A stretch of DNA of 5,580 bases from Sporosarcina sp. (GCA_029263945.1 JARIDM010000138.1:1-5580); one strand, 5' to 3'; shown: positions 1-5,580, numbered from the stretch's first letter. The notes: a model not told the origin generated them from the sequence alone. Made by a program: numbers and translations.

Positions 1-722
1 CCGTACCAATTTGATATTTCTTCGTCCCCCATTTTTTTAAAATCAGACTGAATTCCGTGAAAATGGATAGAACGGTTCAAGCAAGCCACATGCGTCGCCA
101 GTTCTGTCACAAGATCAATTTCATGCGTAACGAGGACTATCGCGATCCCGTGTTCACGGTTTAATGTATTCAACATAGAATAAAACGAAGCAACATTTTG
201 TTGGTCTATCCCGACAGTTGGCTCATCCATCACCAATAATTTAGGATCACCCGCAAGTGCTCTCGCAATAAATACGCGCTGTTGTTGCCCCCCTGATAAT
301 TCGCCAATGTTTTGTTTAGCATAGTCTTCCATTCCTACAACTTTAAGCGCATTCAAAGTCTTTTCAACGTCATATTTTGAAAAGCGTCTAAATAAGCCTT
401 TTTTTCTCGTGAGGCCACTTCGTACAACTTCTAATACGGTTGCAGGAAAACCACTATTAAATGAATTTGATTTTTGTGAAACATAACCAATCAATTCACG
501 GTGTTGAAAACGGTCAATGTCTGTTCCAAAAAGTTTAACGTCACCTTCATCTGGTTTCAGTAAACCAAGAATAATATTAATCAGGGTCGATTTTCCCGAT
601 CCATTTGGACCAATCAGTGCCCAAAATTCGCCTTCATTTACTTGTAGCTCTATATTTTCGAGAACTGTGCGTTGGTTATAATTAAAACTAATGTTTTCTA
701 GACTGATGAGTGTACTTGGCAT
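1..722 (-). CDS. znuC: Zinc ABC transporter ATP-binding protein (ZnuC/AdcC type), 3' end outside window
   Basis: Cytoplasmic ATPase subunit of a high-affinity metal ABC importer. ATP hydrolysis by a dimer of this protein would drive zinc import through a ZnuB-type permease fed by a ZnuA-type lipoprotein. I translated 240 codons from the ATG at 722-720, with no stop before the window edge. Motifs in order: Walker A GPNGSGKST (residues 38-46), Q-loop Gln83, signature LSGGQ (142-146), Walker B LLVMDEP (162-168) and switch His200. Family members are about 230-280 residues, so only a short C-terminal piece is missing. The start is supported by a GAAGGGA ribosome binding site at 732-738 and by the ATPase fold beginning at once. 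The motifs alone would also fit a manganese or iron importer. The near-perfect Zur operator directly upstream is what makes zinc the likely substrate. znuB and zur probably follow to the left of the window, which is inference from gene order in relatives. Confidence 0.9.
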   Translation of the reverse strand, partial: MPSTLISLENISFNYNQRTVLENIELQVNEGEFWALIGPNGSGKSTLINIILGLLKPDEGDVKLFGTDIDRFQHRELIGYVSQKSNSFNSGFPATVLEVVRSGLTRKKGLFRRFSKYDVEKTLNALKVVGMEDYAKQNIGELSGGQQQRVFIARALAGDPKLLVMDEPTVGIDQQNVASFYSMLNTLNREHGIAIVLVTHEIDLVTELATHVACLNRSIHFHGIQSDFKKMGDEEISNWY

Positions 723-742
723 AAAATGATTCCCTTCTATGT

Positions 743-761
743 AATCGTAACGATTACGATT
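743..761. promoter_or_regulatory. Zur operator (zinc-responsive repressor site)
   Basis: An inverted repeat with 8-bp arms, AATCGTAA (743-750) and TTACGATT (754-761), separated by 3 bp. The core at 745-759 reads TCGTAACGATTACGA. It agrees with the Bacillus Zur consensus TCGTAATnATTACGA at 13 of 14 defined positions. It lies just downstream of the predicted znuC transcription start and upstream of its ribosome binding site, where zinc-loaded Zur would block transcription. A further half-site, TCGTAA, follows at 761-766. PerR and Fur boxes share the 7-1-7 layout but lack the TCGTAA/TTACGA core. Confidence 0.88.
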
Positions 762-771
762 CGTAAATAAT

Positions 772-800
772 AGTATAGAGGAAGCAAGCGTTAGATACAA
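772..800 (-). promoter_or_regulatory. Sigma-A promoter of znuC
   Basis: Read on the minus strand, the -35 element is TTGTAT (800-795) and the -10 element is TATACT (777-772), with a spacer of exactly 17 bp. Each hexamer differs from the sigma-A consensus at two positions or fewer. The predicted start is near 765, so the Zur operator covers about +4 to +22 and the leader is only about 43 nt. That leaves no room for a riboswitch. Confidence 0.72.
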
Positions 801-825
801 CTTATTAAGAAAGAGGGATTGTTAA

Positions 826-1074
826 ATGGATTATGTACAGCTTATTAACGAAGTGAAAATGAGTAGTAACAGCGAAGTACAGTCAATTGCAACATCATAT
901 GGCATCCAACTATCAACAACAGAGATTAACGAACTTCGTTTATTGGTAGATGAAATTTCTTTACATTGGATTTTTACTGGTGTTCCAGAAGCATTCATTT
1001 CAAAAGTAAGAATGGCCATCGGAGATCAAAAAACAGAACAACTTTTGCAGCTATACGTAGATGCGACATCTTAA
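826..1074 (+). CDS. yqfT: DUF2624 family protein, YqfT-like, function unknown
   Basis: An 82-residue protein of unknown function, probably cytoplasmic: it has no signal peptide, membrane segment or cysteine. The ATG at 826 has an AAGAGGG ribosome binding site at 811-817 with 8-nt spacing, which supports it as a real gene. The predicted content is mostly helical, with an acidic and polar N-terminal half and a C-terminal stretch ending in QLLQLYVDATS. Length, the IQLSTTEINEL segment and the position beside nfo match the small DUF2624/YqfT proteins found next to nfo in Bacillus genomes. The name therefore rests partly on synteny. It is divergent from znuC across a 103-bp gap holding the Zur operator, and convergent with nfo. 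No clear promoter of its own can be picked out on the plus strand. Confidence 0.75.
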   Translation: MDYVQLINEVKMSSNSEVQSIATSYGIQLSTTEINELRLLVDEISLHWIFTGVPEAFISKVRMAIGDQKTEQLLQLYVDATS

Positions 1075-1125
1075 AAAAATAAGCCCATCTGCTTACACAA
1101 AAGCAGATGGGTTCGCCTTAATTTT
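1075..1125. terminator. Rho-independent terminator between yqfT and nfo, best formed for the nfo direction
   Basis: A perfect 11-bp stem, CCCATCTGCTT (1084-1094) with AAGCAGATGGG (1101-1111), and a 6-nt loop. Read on the minus strand, the stem is followed within four bases by a run of seven T, a good intrinsic terminator for cshB-nfo. Read on the plus strand, the T run (1122-1127) begins about ten bases after the stem, so termination of yqfT transcripts is probably weaker. Confidence 0.85.
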
Positions 1126-1133
1126 TTAGAACT

Positions 1134-2039
1134 TTAGCCTTTAAGCTTTTCAATTTTTTCTGGTTGGAAAGCATTCGCGCGTAACATTTGAATTTCATAT
1201 TCATATGGCGCTTTTTTATTTTTTGGATCTTCTCCAACAAATGGTGTTTCCAGAATTTTAGGGATATCTTTAAATGCAGGGTGATGCACAATGTAATTTA
1301 GTGGTTCAAAACCAATATGACCAAAACCAATATTTTCATGGCGGTCCTTCATTGCACCTTTGGCATTTTTACTATCGTTAACGTGAACAACTGATATCCG
1401 CTCACTGCCCACAATTTTATCAAACTCATTTAAAACTTCGTCAAATTCATTCACAATGTCATAACCAGCATCATGTACGTGACACGTATCAAAACAAACA
1501 GAAAGACGCTCGTTATGCGTTACCCCATCAATAATCTTGGCAAGTTCATCAAAATTACGACCGATTTCAGTTCCCTTCCCCGCCATTGTTTCAAGGGCAA
1601 TTCGGACTGGATAGTCTTGGGATAGAACTTCATTTAATCCTTCAATAATTCTGGCAGTCCCAGCCTCAACACCAGCACCTACATGTGCCCCAGGATGTAA
1701 AACAATCTGATCGACACCGAGCGCTGCTGTCCGCTCAATTTCTTTTTGTAAAAAATCTACAGCAAGCTCGAACGTTGCTGGCTTTGTTGTGTTTGCAAGA
1801 TTTATAATATACGGCGCATGGACAACAATATTAGAAATGCCGTTCGCTGCCATATGGGCTTGTCCAGCTTCAATATTTAGCTCTTCGATTGGTTTACGAC
1901 GTGTATTTTGAGGCGCACCTGTGTAAATCATAAAGGTGTTCGCTCCGTACTTTGCCGCATCTTCACTAGAACCTAACAACATCTTTTTTCCACTCATAGA
2001 TACATGAGAGCCAATTAACAAAGTGTGTTTTTTAGTCAT
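1134..2039 (-). CDS. nfo: Endonuclease IV (AP endonuclease, base-excision repair)
   Basis: Cytoplasmic endonuclease IV of the AP endonuclease 2 family. It cleaves DNA on the 5' side of abasic sites and removes blocked 3' ends so that DNA polymerase can fill the gap. The protein has 301 residues, close to the roughly 297 of Bacillus subtilis YqfS/Nfo. All nine expected metal ligands of the TIM barrel can be placed: H74, H115, E150, D184, H187, H219, D232, H234 and E264, with spacing like the Escherichia coli enzyme. Family signatures are visible as QIVLHPGAHVG (111-121), VCFDTCHVHDAG (181-192) and DRHENIGFGHIG (232-243). The ATG at 2039 overlaps the cshB stop codon as ATGA. An AAGGAG site at 2060-2055 lies 15 nt upstream, longer than ideal, which suggests reinitiation by ribosomes finishing cshB. 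In spore formers this enzyme helps repair DNA during germination, which is family knowledge and not shown here. Confidence 0.97.
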   Translation of the reverse strand: MTKKHTLLIGSHVSMSGKKMLLGSSEDAAKYGANTFMIYTGAPQNTRRKPIEELNIEAGQAHMAANGISNIVVHAPYIINLANTTKPATFELAVDFLQKEIERTAALGVDQIVLHPGAHVGAGVEAGTARIIEGLNEVLSQDYPVRIALETMAGKGTEIGRNFDELAKIIDGVTHNERLSVCFDTCHVHDAGYDIVNEFDEVLNEFDKIVGSERISVVHVNDSKNAKGAMKDRHENIGFGHIGFEPLNYIVHHPAFKDIPKILETPFVGEDPKNKKAPYEYEIQMLRANAFQPEKIEKLKG

Positions 2040-3331
2040 TTTTTACGGAACTTTCTCCTTTCTTGCTTCTTAATGCTCTCGATTTGCTGAGCCATTTTCT
2101 TCTTGTATCCTGGCTTTACTTTTTTCGGCTTGCGTACAAAAGCAACCGCTTTACGATCTGCATCATCGAATTTTTTTACACGCGTCTTTCTAGCGTGACG
2201 TTCCTTCACTTCAACCCATTCACCTTTTTTCACTTCTTCATGAACAAATGGAATGCCTAAAGCTTCAATACGTTGAATTTTCTCTTCTTCAGAAGGATCA
2301 TATAAAGTAATCGCGGATCCTTTAAGTCCCGCACGTGCCGTTCTTCCCACACGGTGAATGAAGAACTCAAGTTCATCTGGCAACTCGTAGTTAATGACAT
2401 GACTCACGCCTGGAATGTCGATGCCACGCGCTGCTAAATCTGTCGCAACAATAAATTGGAACTCTAAATCACGAATTCTTTTCATCATGCGTGTTCTTTC
2501 ACGCGGGGACAAATCACCATGAATTTTACCAACTTTAATCCCTGATTCAGCAAGGAAATTCGCTAATCGATCCGTATTTTTACGGGTATTTGTAAAAATA
2601 ATCGCCAAGTATGGTGTGATTCCTTCTAAAACTTCTAGAAGTTTCTTCTCGCGATCCATTCCACGAACCGGAACAAGTGAGTAATGCATATTCTCTGTAA
2701 ATGATTTACGTTTTCCGATAATAATATGGGCTGGTGATTCCATGTACTTATTTAAAAACGGTTTTAAGTTTTCTGGAATTGTTGCTGAAAATACATACAT
2801 TTCTAAACTTGTTGGCATTTTCGTTGCAAACTTATCAATGTCTTCAATGAACCCCATATCAAATGCAAGATCTGCTTCGTCAATAATTAACATAGTAGCA
2901 GTGTGAACCGATAATGCATTATTTTCCACCATATATTGAATTCTACCTGGTGTTCCTACAACAATATGCGGATTTGACTTTAATCGAACCGCTGAACGTT
3001 CTTTATCAGTACCCCCGATTAAAAGTGTGGTTCTAATTTCCGTTCCTTCAATTAATTTTGCAAGTTCATCATAAAGTTGCGTTGCAAGTTCTCTCGTTGG
3101 CGCAACTACGACTGCTTGAACATCCTCATTAGTTGAGTTTACCCTTTGCACAATTGGAATTAGAAAGCTATGTGTCTTACCTGTTCCTGTATGTGCCTGA
3201 CCAATGGCAGATGACCCCTTTAACATGAGTGGAATGATTTCTTTTTGAATGGGTGTCGGACTTTCAAATCCGAGCTTTCCAATCGCATCTCTTAGAAATG
3301 GTTGGAACTTATAATCTGTGAATTTCGACAT
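2036..3331 (-). CDS. cshB: DEAD-box RNA helicase, CshB type
   Basis: ATP-dependent RNA helicase that unwinds short RNA duplexes in the cytoplasm. CshB proteins act in cold adaptation, ribosome assembly and mRNA handling. From the start chosen here the protein has 431 residues, against about 438 in Bacillus subtilis CshB. Domain 1 carries the Q motif GFESPTPIQ (21-29), motif I AHTGTGKT (46-53), Ia PTRELA (78-83), Ib TPGR (127-130), II DEAD (151-154) and III SAT (182-184). Domain 2 carries IV IIFTNT (244-249), V ATDLAARGID (296-305) and VI HRVGRTARAG (326-335). A Lys/Arg-rich tail from about residue 377, with KKPKKVKPGYKKKM-like composition, should bind RNA. The frame stays open to 3397, but AGGAGG at 3344-3339 sits 7 nt from the ATG at 3331 and only 1 nt from the ATG at 3337, so 3331 is preferred. 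It is the first gene of a two-gene operon with nfo. Confidence 0.95.
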   Translation of the reverse strand: MSKFTDYKFQPFLRDAIGKLGFESPTPIQKEIIPLMLKGSSAIGQAHTGTGKTHSFLIPIVQRVNSTNEDVQAVVVAPTRELATQLYDELAKLIEGTEIRTTLLIGGTDKERSAVRLKSNPHIVVGTPGRIQYMVENNALSVHTATMLIIDEADLAFDMGFIEDIDKFATKMPTSLEMYVFSATIPENLKPFLNKYMESPAHIIIGKRKSFTENMHYSLVPVRGMDREKKLLEVLEGITPYLAIIFTNTRKNTDRLANFLAESGIKVGKIHGDLSPRERTRMMKRIRDLEFQFIVATDLAARGIDIPGVSHVINYELPDELEFFIHRVGRTARAGLKGSAITLYDPSEEEKIQRIEALGIPFVHEEVKKGEWVEVKERHARKTRVKKFDDADRKAVAFVRKPKKVKPGYKKKMAQQIESIKKQERRKFRKK

Positions 3332-3338
3332 ATTCATG

Positions 3339-3345
3339 CCTCCTA
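3339..3345 (-). promoter_or_regulatory. cshB ribosome binding site (decides the start)
   Basis: TAGGAGG on the minus strand, 7 nt before the ATG at 3331-3329. It lies inside the upstream open extension of the frame (3332-3397), so the longer start at 3397, which has no comparable site, is unlikely. Confidence 0.88.
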
Positions 3346-3356
3346 ACATATTTTCT

Positions 3357-3365
3357 ATTGTAACA
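3357..3365 (-). promoter_or_regulatory. Candidate extended -10 promoter of cshB-nfo
   Basis: The minus strand reads TGTTACAAT, an extended -10 element (TGn plus TACAAT, the hexamer at 3362-3357). No good -35 hexamer lies 16-18 bp upstream; the best is CATACG. Transcription would start near 3350 and give a leader of about 20 nt before the ATG. Such a short leader leaves no room for the long structured leader seen on some cold-shock mRNAs. Confidence 0.5.
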
Positions 3366-3446
3366 TGATTCTGTTCCGCCGTATGTTCTTTTCGCATACG
3401 ATACGATATGTCAGTTTATTTAGATTTATAGAAAGGAGTTTAGCCA

Positions 3447-3899
3447 GTGAGATACGAATCGTTTTATCCATTCAGTGGAAACCAACAGCAACCCATGAGA
3501 CAAACAGGTTTTAATACGAATTCATTTATGCAAGCGCCTCAAAGTCAGGGACAATCACCCCCATTTAATCGTCCAAATGGGCCTTTTCCAGGAAACAGAC
3601 CAACACAACCTGGACAACAAGGACCTTCAAAAATGGAATCGTATATGCAAACCGCAAATCAGTTTTTAAATACAGCCCAACAATTTGCGCCAGTTGCACA
3701 ACAATTCGCACCCATGTTCCGGAATTTACCTGCGATGTGGCGATTATATAAAGGATTTCAATCGATGCCCACAGCTGAAAACGCGAGAACTGCGCAGACA
3801 AATGCGAACCCTACACGTAGCGCATCAGCACAAACAACCCCTTCGCCACAAGGGCCATCACCTTCTGTACCGAGAATTTTCCAACCACCTAACCGATAA
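3447..3899 (+). CDS. yqfQ: YqfQ/VrrA-like low-complexity protein
   Basis: A 150-residue protein with no known catalytic role. Members of this family in Bacillus (VrrA in the cereus group, YqfQ in subtilis) have been linked to the spore coat and are encoded beside ispH. Start is GTG at 3447 with GAAAGGAG (3431-3438) 8 nt upstream. Residues 1-60 are rich in Gln, Pro, Asn and Gly. Residues 66-106 form the conserved core, with two tandem AQQFAP heptads (77-90) leading into FRNLPAMWRLYKGF (91-104), the most family-like part. Residues 107-150 are again disordered and rich in Ser, Thr, Pro and Ala, ending near RIFQPPNR. There is no cysteine, signal peptide or membrane helix. It is shorter than the roughly 260-residue subtilis protein, the difference lying in the low-complexity arms. 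It is divergent from cshB and precedes ispH by 63 bp. The spore-coat role is inference. Confidence 0.85.
   Translation: MRYESFYPFSGNQQQPMRQTGFNTNSFMQAPQSQGQSPPFNRPNGPFPGNRPTQPGQQGPSKMESYMQTANQFLNTAQQFAPVAQQFAPMFRNLPAMWRLYKGFQSMPTAENARTAQTNANPTRSASAQTTPSPQGPSPSVPRIFQPPNR
3675..3716 (+). repeat. Two tandem 21-bp units in yqfQ
   Basis: Two adjacent seven-codon units encode AQQFAPV (3675-3695) and AQQFAPM (3696-3716). The peptide repeat is six of seven identical, while several third codon positions differ (for example TTT/TTC, GCG/GCA, CCA/CCC). It is therefore an old or selected repeat and not a fresh slippage product. Confidence 0.7.
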
Positions 3900-3901
3900 C
3901 T

Positions 3902-3930
3902 TTGAACAACAAGCTCAACTCCGCTATAAT
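3902..3930 (+). promoter_or_regulatory. Strong sigma-A promoter of ispH
   Basis: The -35 element is TTGAAC (3902-3907) and the -10 is a perfect TATAAT (3925-3930), with a 17-bp spacer. It starts three bases after the yqfQ stop codon, and the predicted start is near 3937, giving a leader of about 26 nt. ispH can therefore be expressed in growing cells independently of yqfQ. Confidence 0.85.
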
Positions 3931-3962
3931 AGATGCATAATCCTATTAGAGGAGTGAATTGA

Positions 3963-4937
3963 ATGAAAGTATTAAAGATTACCCCTAGAGGCTATTGTTA
4001 CGGGGTTGTCGATGCAATGATCATCGCTAGAAATGCGGCCCTTGATAAATCTCTGCCAAGGCCCATTTATATATTAGGAATGATTGTCCACAATAAACAT
4101 GTAACGGATGCATTCGAAGAAGATGGGATCATTACATTAGATGGAAAAGATCGAATGGAAATCTTAGAAAAAGCAGATAAAGGTACGGTCATTTTTACTG
4201 CCCATGGCGTTTCTCCAGAAGTAAGAGAACTTACGAGAAGAAAAGGACTTGTTTCTATAGATGCAACTTGTCCAGACGTTACAGTGACACATGATCTAAT
4301 CGAAGCGAAAACAGCAGAAGGTTTTGATATTGTCTATATCGGCAAACGTCATCACCCAGAACCAGAAGGCGCTGTCGGTGTTGCGCCTAACCAAGTACAT
4401 CTTGTCGAAACACTTGAAGATGTTGAAGCTTTGTCTATCGAAAACGAGAAACTCCTCGTCACAAACCAAACGACGATGAGCCAATGGGATGTTAAACACC
4501 TGATGGAAGCGTTAGAAGTTAAATACCCACACATTGAAGCCCAACAAGAAATATGTTTGGCAACCCAAGTTAGACAAGAAGCCGTGGCAGAACAAGCAGG
4601 GCAAGCGGATTTGCTCATTGTTGTAGGAGATCCTTTAAGTAATAACTCCAATCGACTTACACAAGTTTCTGTCGAAATTGCCAATACACCTTCTTACAGA
4701 GTTTCTGACGTTTCAGAGATTGATATTAATTGGCTCACTGGAATCGAAACGATCGCAGTTACTGCTGGCGCTTCAACCCCGACAATTGTCGTTCGAGAAG
4801 TTATTTCGTTTCTTGATAAGTTTGACCCAGAAGATCCTTCGACACACATTCCAGAGAAAAAGTTTCAACTCGATAAAATTTTACCAAAGATAAAAAACCC
4901 AACACCCGTTGAGCGCATAGAACCTTATGCAACATAA
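3963..4937 (+). CDS. ispH: 4-hydroxy-3-methylbut-2-enyl diphosphate reductase (IspH/LytB)
   Basis: Last enzyme of the MEP isoprenoid pathway: a cytoplasmic iron-sulfur reductase that converts HMBPP into isopentenyl and dimethylallyl diphosphate, precursors of quinones and the cell-wall lipid carrier. The protein has 324 residues, slightly longer than the roughly 314 of Bacillus subtilis IspH, the extra residues being a charged C-terminal tail. The three cluster-binding cysteines are C12 (PRGYCYGVV), C103 (DATCPDVT) and C198 (EICLATQVRQEA). Substrate-binding residues are H43, H81, H131, E133 (HHPEPEG), T170 or its neighbour in TNQTTMSQWD (167-176), S226-N228 (SNNSNR) and S271 (AGAST). The ATG at 3963 has GAGGAG at 3950-3955. 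It is transcribed from its own sigma-A promoter, with possible read-through from yqfQ, and ends in a bidirectional terminator shared with the convergent yqfO gene. Confidence 0.98.
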   Translation: MKVLKITPRGYCYGVVDAMIIARNAALDKSLPRPIYILGMIVHNKHVTDAFEEDGIITLDGKDRMEILEKADKGTVIFTAHGVSPEVRELTRRKGLVSIDATCPDVTVTHDLIEAKTAEGFDIVYIGKRHHPEPEGAVGVAPNQVHLVETLEDVEALSIENEKLLVTNQTTMSQWDVKHLMEALEVKYPHIEAQQEICLATQVRQEAVAEQAGQADLLIVVGDPLSNNSNRLTQVSVEIANTPSYRVSDVSEIDINWLTGIETIAVTAGASTPTIVVREVISFLDKFDPEDPSTHIPEKKFQLDKILPKIKNPTPVERIEPYAT

Positions 4938-4977
4938 GAAAAACCGGTCTTTTTCTAAAAAGACCGGTTTTTCTTAT
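4934..4977. terminator. Bidirectional terminator shared by ispH and yqfO
   Basis: A perfect inverted repeat with 21-bp arms (4934-4954 and 4957-4977) around a 2-bp centre. Each arm holds the GC core ACCGGTC flanked by runs of five A and five T. In either direction the GC stem (ACCGGTCT pairing) is followed by TTTTTCTT, so it works as an intrinsic terminator both ways. The TAA stop codons of both convergent genes (4935-4937 plus, 4976-4974 minus) lie inside the arms. Confidence 0.93.
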
Positions 4978-5580
4978 TTAAATTGAAAGGGTTCAGTAAT
5001 GACTGCTGATTCTATAAACTTGACGGCAAATTTAGCTTTATCAACAGCGAGCTGCATACGTTTTGCAACGCCTTCAATCATCACCTTCTCAATATTATGA
5101 CCTGGATCAACAACTGCAAGCCCTAATGCTTCCGCATCATGCGCTACATGGTAATAAAGGTCTCCAGTGACCAGAACGTCAGCACCACTTCGCTTCGCAG
5201 CGTAAATATATTTGTTCCCATCGCCACCAAGCACAGCCACTTTCTTCACAATGCGATTTGGATCTCCAACAAAGCGTAATGCTGGCACTTTGAAAACATC
5301 TTTAACACGGCTTGCAAATGCATCAAGCGTCATAGGTTCTTCTAAAAGACCTACACGACCTAACCCAAGTTCATTTGTATGTTGGTCAAGTTTGAAGAGT
5401 TCATAAGCAGGTGCTTCGTAGGGATGCGCATTGAGCATCCCTTTTAAAATATGCCCCCGTAGCGGTCCAGGTAGAATCACTTCAATTTTTTCCTCTTCGA
5501 CTTGCGCTTCTATCTCAGACTTTCCGATATAAGGATTCGCTTCTTCTGTAGGCGTAAATCGCCCTTGCCCAACAGACGTA
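4974..5580 (-). CDS. yqfO: Nif3-like dinuclear metal centre protein (YqfO), N-terminal part outside window
   Basis: A protein of the Nif3/DUF34 family, which binds two metal ions. No reaction is firmly established for it. The frame is open from the right edge to the TAA at 4976-4974 and gives 201 visible residues; relatives with this layout have about 370, so roughly 170 N-terminal residues are missing. Visible residues 1-70 resemble the end of the CutA/PII-like inserted domain: GQGRFTP (4-10), EANPYIG (13-19) and HPYEAPAY (52-59). The second Nif3 half starts at GLGRVG (72-77). It contains the signature VTGDLYYHVAHDA (137-149) and DPGHNIE (158-164), in which H161 and E164 are likely metal ligands. 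The GTG at 5480 is an internal valine codon and not the start, because family sequence continues upstream of it. The gene is convergent with ispH, and 36 bp separate the two stop codons. Confidence 0.93.
   Translation of the reverse strand, partial: TSVGQGRFTPTEEANPYIGKSEIEAQVEEEKIEVILPGPLRGHILKGMLNAHPYEAPAYELFKLDQHTNELGLGRVGLLEEPMTLDAFASRVKDVFKVPALRFVGDPNRIVKKVAVLGGDGNKYIYAAKRSGADVLVTGDLYYHVAHDAEALGLAVVDPGHNIEKVMIEGVAKRMQLAVDKAKFAVKFIESAVITEPFQFK

Noticed and set aside
723..771. Riboswitch or other structured leader before znuC
   Set aside because: The leader from the predicted start is only about 43 nt and is filled by the Zur operator and ribosome binding site. Its inverted repeat is better explained as a protein-binding site.
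831..1019. Minus-strand 62-residue frame opposite yqfT
   Set aside because: The plus-strand gene has a good ribosome binding site and family length. The antisense frame has neither.
3332..3397. Upstream extension of cshB giving a 453-residue protein from 3397
   Set aside because: The strong AGGAGG at 3339-3344 lies inside this stretch and fits the ATG at 3331. The added residues are not part of the family, and the likely promoter -10 at 3357-3362 also falls within it.
3565..3801. Minus-strand 78-residue frame opposite yqfQ
   Set aside because: It is antisense to the repetitive Q/P-rich coding sequence, which keeps the opposite strand open by composition. No start signal supports it.
3685..3957. 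Plus-strand 90-residue frame overlapping yqfQ
   Set aside because: It is out of frame inside yqfQ, and the composition is that of a shifted Q-rich coding region. No ribosome binding site was seen and it covers the ispH promoter.
4352..4684. Minus-strand 110-residue frame within ispH
   Set aside because: It is antisense to a certain gene with all its catalytic residues. The Ser/Cys/Thr-rich translation is typical of a reverse-strand shadow.
5480..5580. yqfO starting at the GTG at 5480 as a complete 168-residue protein
   Set aside because: The frame stays open to the window edge, and the upstream residues (GQGRFTP, EANPYIG) match the inserted domain of Nif3 proteins. The gene is therefore truncated by the window, not short.

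Overview
The window looks like chromosomal DNA from a low-GC, endospore-forming member of the Firmicutes (Bacillales, probably Bacillaceae or Planococcaceae). The evidence is close protein resemblance to the Bacillus proteins IspH, CshB, Nfo and YqfO, a YqfQ/VrrA-like protein, AGGAGG-type ribosome binding sites and sigma-A promoters with 17-bp spacers. The species cannot be read from the sequence. Nothing indicates a mobile element, phage, CRISPR array, RNA gene or foreign island, and I did not find a previously undescribed system.

Layout from left to right. Bases 1-722 (minus) hold almost all of a zinc ABC-transporter ATPase gene (znuC/adcC type) that runs off the left edge. Bases 723-825 are a compact divergent control region with a well-formed promoter and a near-perfect Zur operator for znuC. 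Bases 826-1074 (plus) encode a small DUF2624/YqfT-like protein. A hairpin terminator at 1084-1111 separates it from the convergent cshB-nfo pair. In that pair, cshB (DEAD-box RNA helicase, 2036-3331, minus) is read first and overlaps nfo (endonuclease IV, 1134-2039, minus) through an ATGA junction. Bases 3332-3446 are a divergent intergenic region. yqfQ (3447-3899, plus) encodes a Q/P/N-rich protein of the YqfQ/VrrA family. ispH (3963-4937, plus) encodes the last enzyme of the MEP isoprenoid pathway and has its own strong sigma-A promoter. A perfect palindromic terminator (4934-4977) contains both the ispH stop codon and the stop codon of the convergent yqfO gene (Nif3 family, 4974-5580, minus), which runs off the right edge.

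The genes are mostly independent housekeeping functions kept together in Bacillales: zinc uptake, RNA remodelling, base-excision repair, isoprenoid synthesis and a metal-binding Nif3 protein. Links readable from the sequence are zinc control of znuC by Zur, translational coupling of cshB and nfo, and shared terminators at the two convergent junctions. Nfo normally carries zinc ions, so it is a zinc consumer next to a zinc-uptake gene, but no regulatory link between them is visible.
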